Positions 62,668 to 64,000 of a stretch of 64,000 nucleotides of DNA are shown here, piece after piece (position 1 is the first letter of the stretch; every line of letters starts with the position of its first letter). The notes under the pieces are model-generated. The model did not search any database. It was not told where the DNA came from and saw only the letters and a list, made by a program, of their open reading frames with translations. Position numbers and translations under genes: made by a program. This stretch comes from Staphylococcus simiae (GTDB lineage Bacteria; Bacillota; Bacilli; Staphylococcales; Staphylococcaceae): NCBI RefSeq assembly GCF_002902085.1, contig NZ_PPQR01000025.1, positions 23,458-87,457 on the forward strand, given 5' to 3'.

Positions 62668-62982
62668 ATGATTAAAAAATATGTAACAAAAGCAATATTA
62701 AGTGCAACGATTATTGGTATATCAACAACAATGTTTAGTAATATTTCACAGGCGCAACAACAACCACAATATAATAGTTACGCTAATAACTACCATAATA
62801 AGACATTAATAAAATTGAGTGAAGCTAAAAAAACTGTTGCAGAATTCCAACGTAAAAGAACAATTGCTACACACCGAAAAGCTCAGCGAGCAGTTAACTT
62901 AATACATTTTGATTATAAATATGAAAAGAAAAAACTTCAAAAACAAATTGATATCGTATTAAAATATAATATTTTAAAATAA
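62668..62982 (+). CDS. ecb: Secreted complement inhibitor, Ecb/Efb family
   Basis: 104 residues. Signal peptide about 1-29 (cleavage after SQA), then a linker and a three-helix bundle (about 44-104). The block ATHRKAQRAVNLIHF followed by YEKKKLQKQIDIVLKYN is nearly the same as in S. aureus Ecb (Ehp) and the C-terminal domain of Efb. The residues known to bind complement C3d in those proteins, Arg and Asn seven apart, are kept (Arg70, Asn77). Expected to bind C3/C3d and block convertases. No Efb fibrinogen-binding repeats. Position after the phosphodiesterase matches S. aureus. Ribosome site AAGGAAGG. Confidence 0.88.
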   Translation: MIKKYVTKAILSATIIGISTTMFSNISQAQQQPQYNSYANNYHNKTLIKLSEAKKTVAEFQRKRTIATHRKAQRAVNLIHFDYKYEKKKLQKQIDIVLKYNILK

Positions 62983-63014
62983 AGTATCGTTAATAAAATT
63001 TTAAATAAGTACTT

Positions 63015-63047
63015 AAAAGCTGAGACGGTAAATGTTTCAGCTTTTTT
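63015..63047 (+). terminator. Terminator of ecb
   Basis: AAAAGCTGAGAC (63015-63026) / GTTTCAGCTTTT (63034-63045), one wobble, T run after. Confidence 0.88.
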
Positions 63048-63113
63048 AGGTTCTTTGTTTTTTAGGACTGATAAATAAAAATAATTATGTATTAGTCTAA
63101 TTTGGTATAGAAG
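63048..63113. repeat. Dispersed palindromic repeat R1, copy d
   Basis: GGTTCTTTGTTTTTTAGGAC start, inner GACTGAT / ATTAGTC arms, directly following the ecb terminator. Confidence 0.72.
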
Positions 63114-63171
63114 CTTTTTTATTCTATGATAAATAATTTTATTAATTTAATGAATGTGTTTTTAAATTATT

Positions 63172-63197
63172 AAAAAGCCCCTATCAATAAGATAGGG
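63172..63197 (-). terminator. Terminator of the small membrane protein gene
   Basis: CCCTATC / GATAGGG stem (63179-63185, 63191-63197); on the minus strand it is followed by GGGCTTTTT. Confidence 0.8.
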
Positions 63198-63204
63198 AAT
63201 TAGT

Positions 63205-63408
63205 TTAAAAACCTTTTCTTTTAACTTGTCTAAATACAAAAACTCCAAATATTAGCACATTAATAAATTGCAATATTCTTAAAGTTAAGGATGAAAGAGG
63301 TAATACAAACATAGCTAAAAAGAAATTTAAAGTAACAAAAATAAGTATAATTGCCAATAGTATTTGTTGAGATTTTGGCATGTTATTTTCTTTGTTATTG
63401 TTATTCAT
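63205..63408 (-). CDS. Small two-helix membrane protein
   Basis: 67 residues: polar Asn/Lys-rich N-terminus (MNNNNKENNMPKSQQ), two membrane helices (about 16-36 and 42-60) and a basic end RQVKRKGF. Ribosome site GAGGATGG. It lies 38 bases downstream of the decayed gene on the same strand and has its own terminator, so it was probably the second gene of that operon. Family not recognised; transporter subunit, immunity-like or toxin-partner roles are all possible but unsupported. Confidence 0.65.
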   Translation of the reverse strand: MNNNNKENNMPKSQQILLAIILIFVTLNFFLAMFVLPLSSLTLRILQFINVLIFGVFVFRQVKRKGF

Positions 63409-63446
63409 TTAACCATCCTCTATTATAAAATTACTAAAACAAATGC

Positions 63447-64000
63447 TTAATCATCAACATTAGCGATAGTTTTGTTAAGACCCAATTGTTTACTTGAAAA
63501 CTTGCTAATAACTATTTGAGTAGTATCTGGTGAATATACTAAGTAATTTAGTACACTTGGTATTGAACTTTAAAGAAATATAACGAGTTGACGTCCGATA
63601 TTTTTTTCTCTTTTATTAATCAATTTTTCCCAAGATTTTTGCTTTAATTTTTCATTAAAGCTTTAATTGCTTTAGCTACGTATTGTATAGAAATAGATAC
63701 TTTATCATGTTGTACTAATTTGTTAATACTATCTAATGCTTGTTGATTTGCAATGGAGAACTTAAAATCAGATTCTACAATTTCTTCAATAGCTTTTTAT
63801 AGCTTCTTTATTTTCTATATATGATTCAGACTGCTAAGAACTTGAACTTTGGTCATTGAATTTGTGATGATCAATTTAGTAGTCTATTTCAAAACTATTT
63901 CTCTTATTAAAACATTCCCGATCACATATTAACATAGAAGAATATATTTGTGATATGAATTTCTGAACGTCAAATTTACATAATAACTCATTTTTAAAAG
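63447..64000 (-). pseudogene. Decayed gene, 3' part, several frameshifts and stops
   Basis: Reading the minus strand inward from the window edge gives coding-like stretches in changing frames: FKNELLCKFDVQKFISQIYS, two in-frame stops, then after a shift AIEEIVESDFKFSIANQQAL... to KALMKN, after a shift LKQKSWEKLINKREKN..., and finally VLNYLVYSPDTTQIVISKFS ending ...NKTIANVDD and TAA at 63447. At least three frame changes. I do not recognise the protein; it extends past the window. Confidence 0.65.

Overview
The window looks like a low-GC staphylococcal chromosome. Gene content and order (cydAB-ktrA-rnjA-rpoY-def-ykyA-pdhABCD, potRABCD, mntH, typA, ylaN-ftsW-pycA, ctaAB-ctaM, ylbF/ylbG/rsmD/coaD/tmcAL/rpmF, pheST, rnhC-zapA-cvpA-polX-mutS2-trxA-uvrC, sdhCAB, murI) follow the Staphylococcus aureus backbone as I know it. 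Many proteins look nearly identical to their S. aureus counterparts, but others (TmcAL, the lipoprotein, FtsW) look clearly diverged. The isd haem-acquisition locus, which in S. aureus sits between rpmF and the SpoU-type methyltransferase gene, is absent. I infer a close relative of S. aureus (S. simiae-like or another sister lineage) rather than typical S. aureus. This rests on remembered sequences, not a search.

Layout. 1-5.5 kb: 3' part of cydA, cydB, a K+ channel regulator, RNase J1 with the RNA polymerase epsilon subunit, peptide deformylase. 5.8-11.6 kb: YkyA-type lipoprotein and the pyruvate dehydrogenase operon. 11.9-16.7 kb: small UPF0223 protein, then a regulator plus polyamine ABC transporter operon. 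16.7-21.1 kb: two related membrane proteins, MntH with a visible MntR-type operator, UPF0637 protein. 21.2-31 kb: inositol-monophosphatase-like protein, TypA/BipA and its yla neighbours (including a 55-residue zinc-ribbon protein starting at TTG), FtsW, pyruvate carboxylase. 31-38 kb: haem O/A synthesis, CtaM, and the ylb cluster. 38-41.3 kb: rsmD-coaD, tmcAL, DUF177-rpmF. 41.3-42.2 kb: gene-free isd position filled with repeats. 42.2-46.7 kb: rRNA methyltransferase and T-box-controlled pheST. 47-56.5 kb: an extra DUF5996-like gene, rnhC, zapA, cvpA, polX, mutS2, trxA, uvrC. 56.8-62.2 kb: succinate dehydrogenase, glutamate racemase, XTP pyrophosphatase, phosphodiesterase. 62.2-64 kb: accessory edge with a 70-bp tandem repeat, a secreted complement-inhibitor homologue (Ecb/Efb family) behind a SaeR-like box, a small membrane protein and a decayed gene.

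Functionally this is mostly central metabolism and respiration (cytochrome bd, PDH, pyruvate carboxylase, haem A/O synthesis, SDH), translation (PheST, L32, Def, TypA), RNA decay (RNase J1, YlbF) and DNA repair. The most unusual parts are non-coding: three families of dispersed structured repeats, with STAR-like GC-rich clusters nested inside other repeats (one flanked by a 7-bp direct duplication), a 23-bp hairpin whose irregular pairs are nearly all G-U wobbles, and the 70-bp repeat array beside the complement-inhibitor gene.
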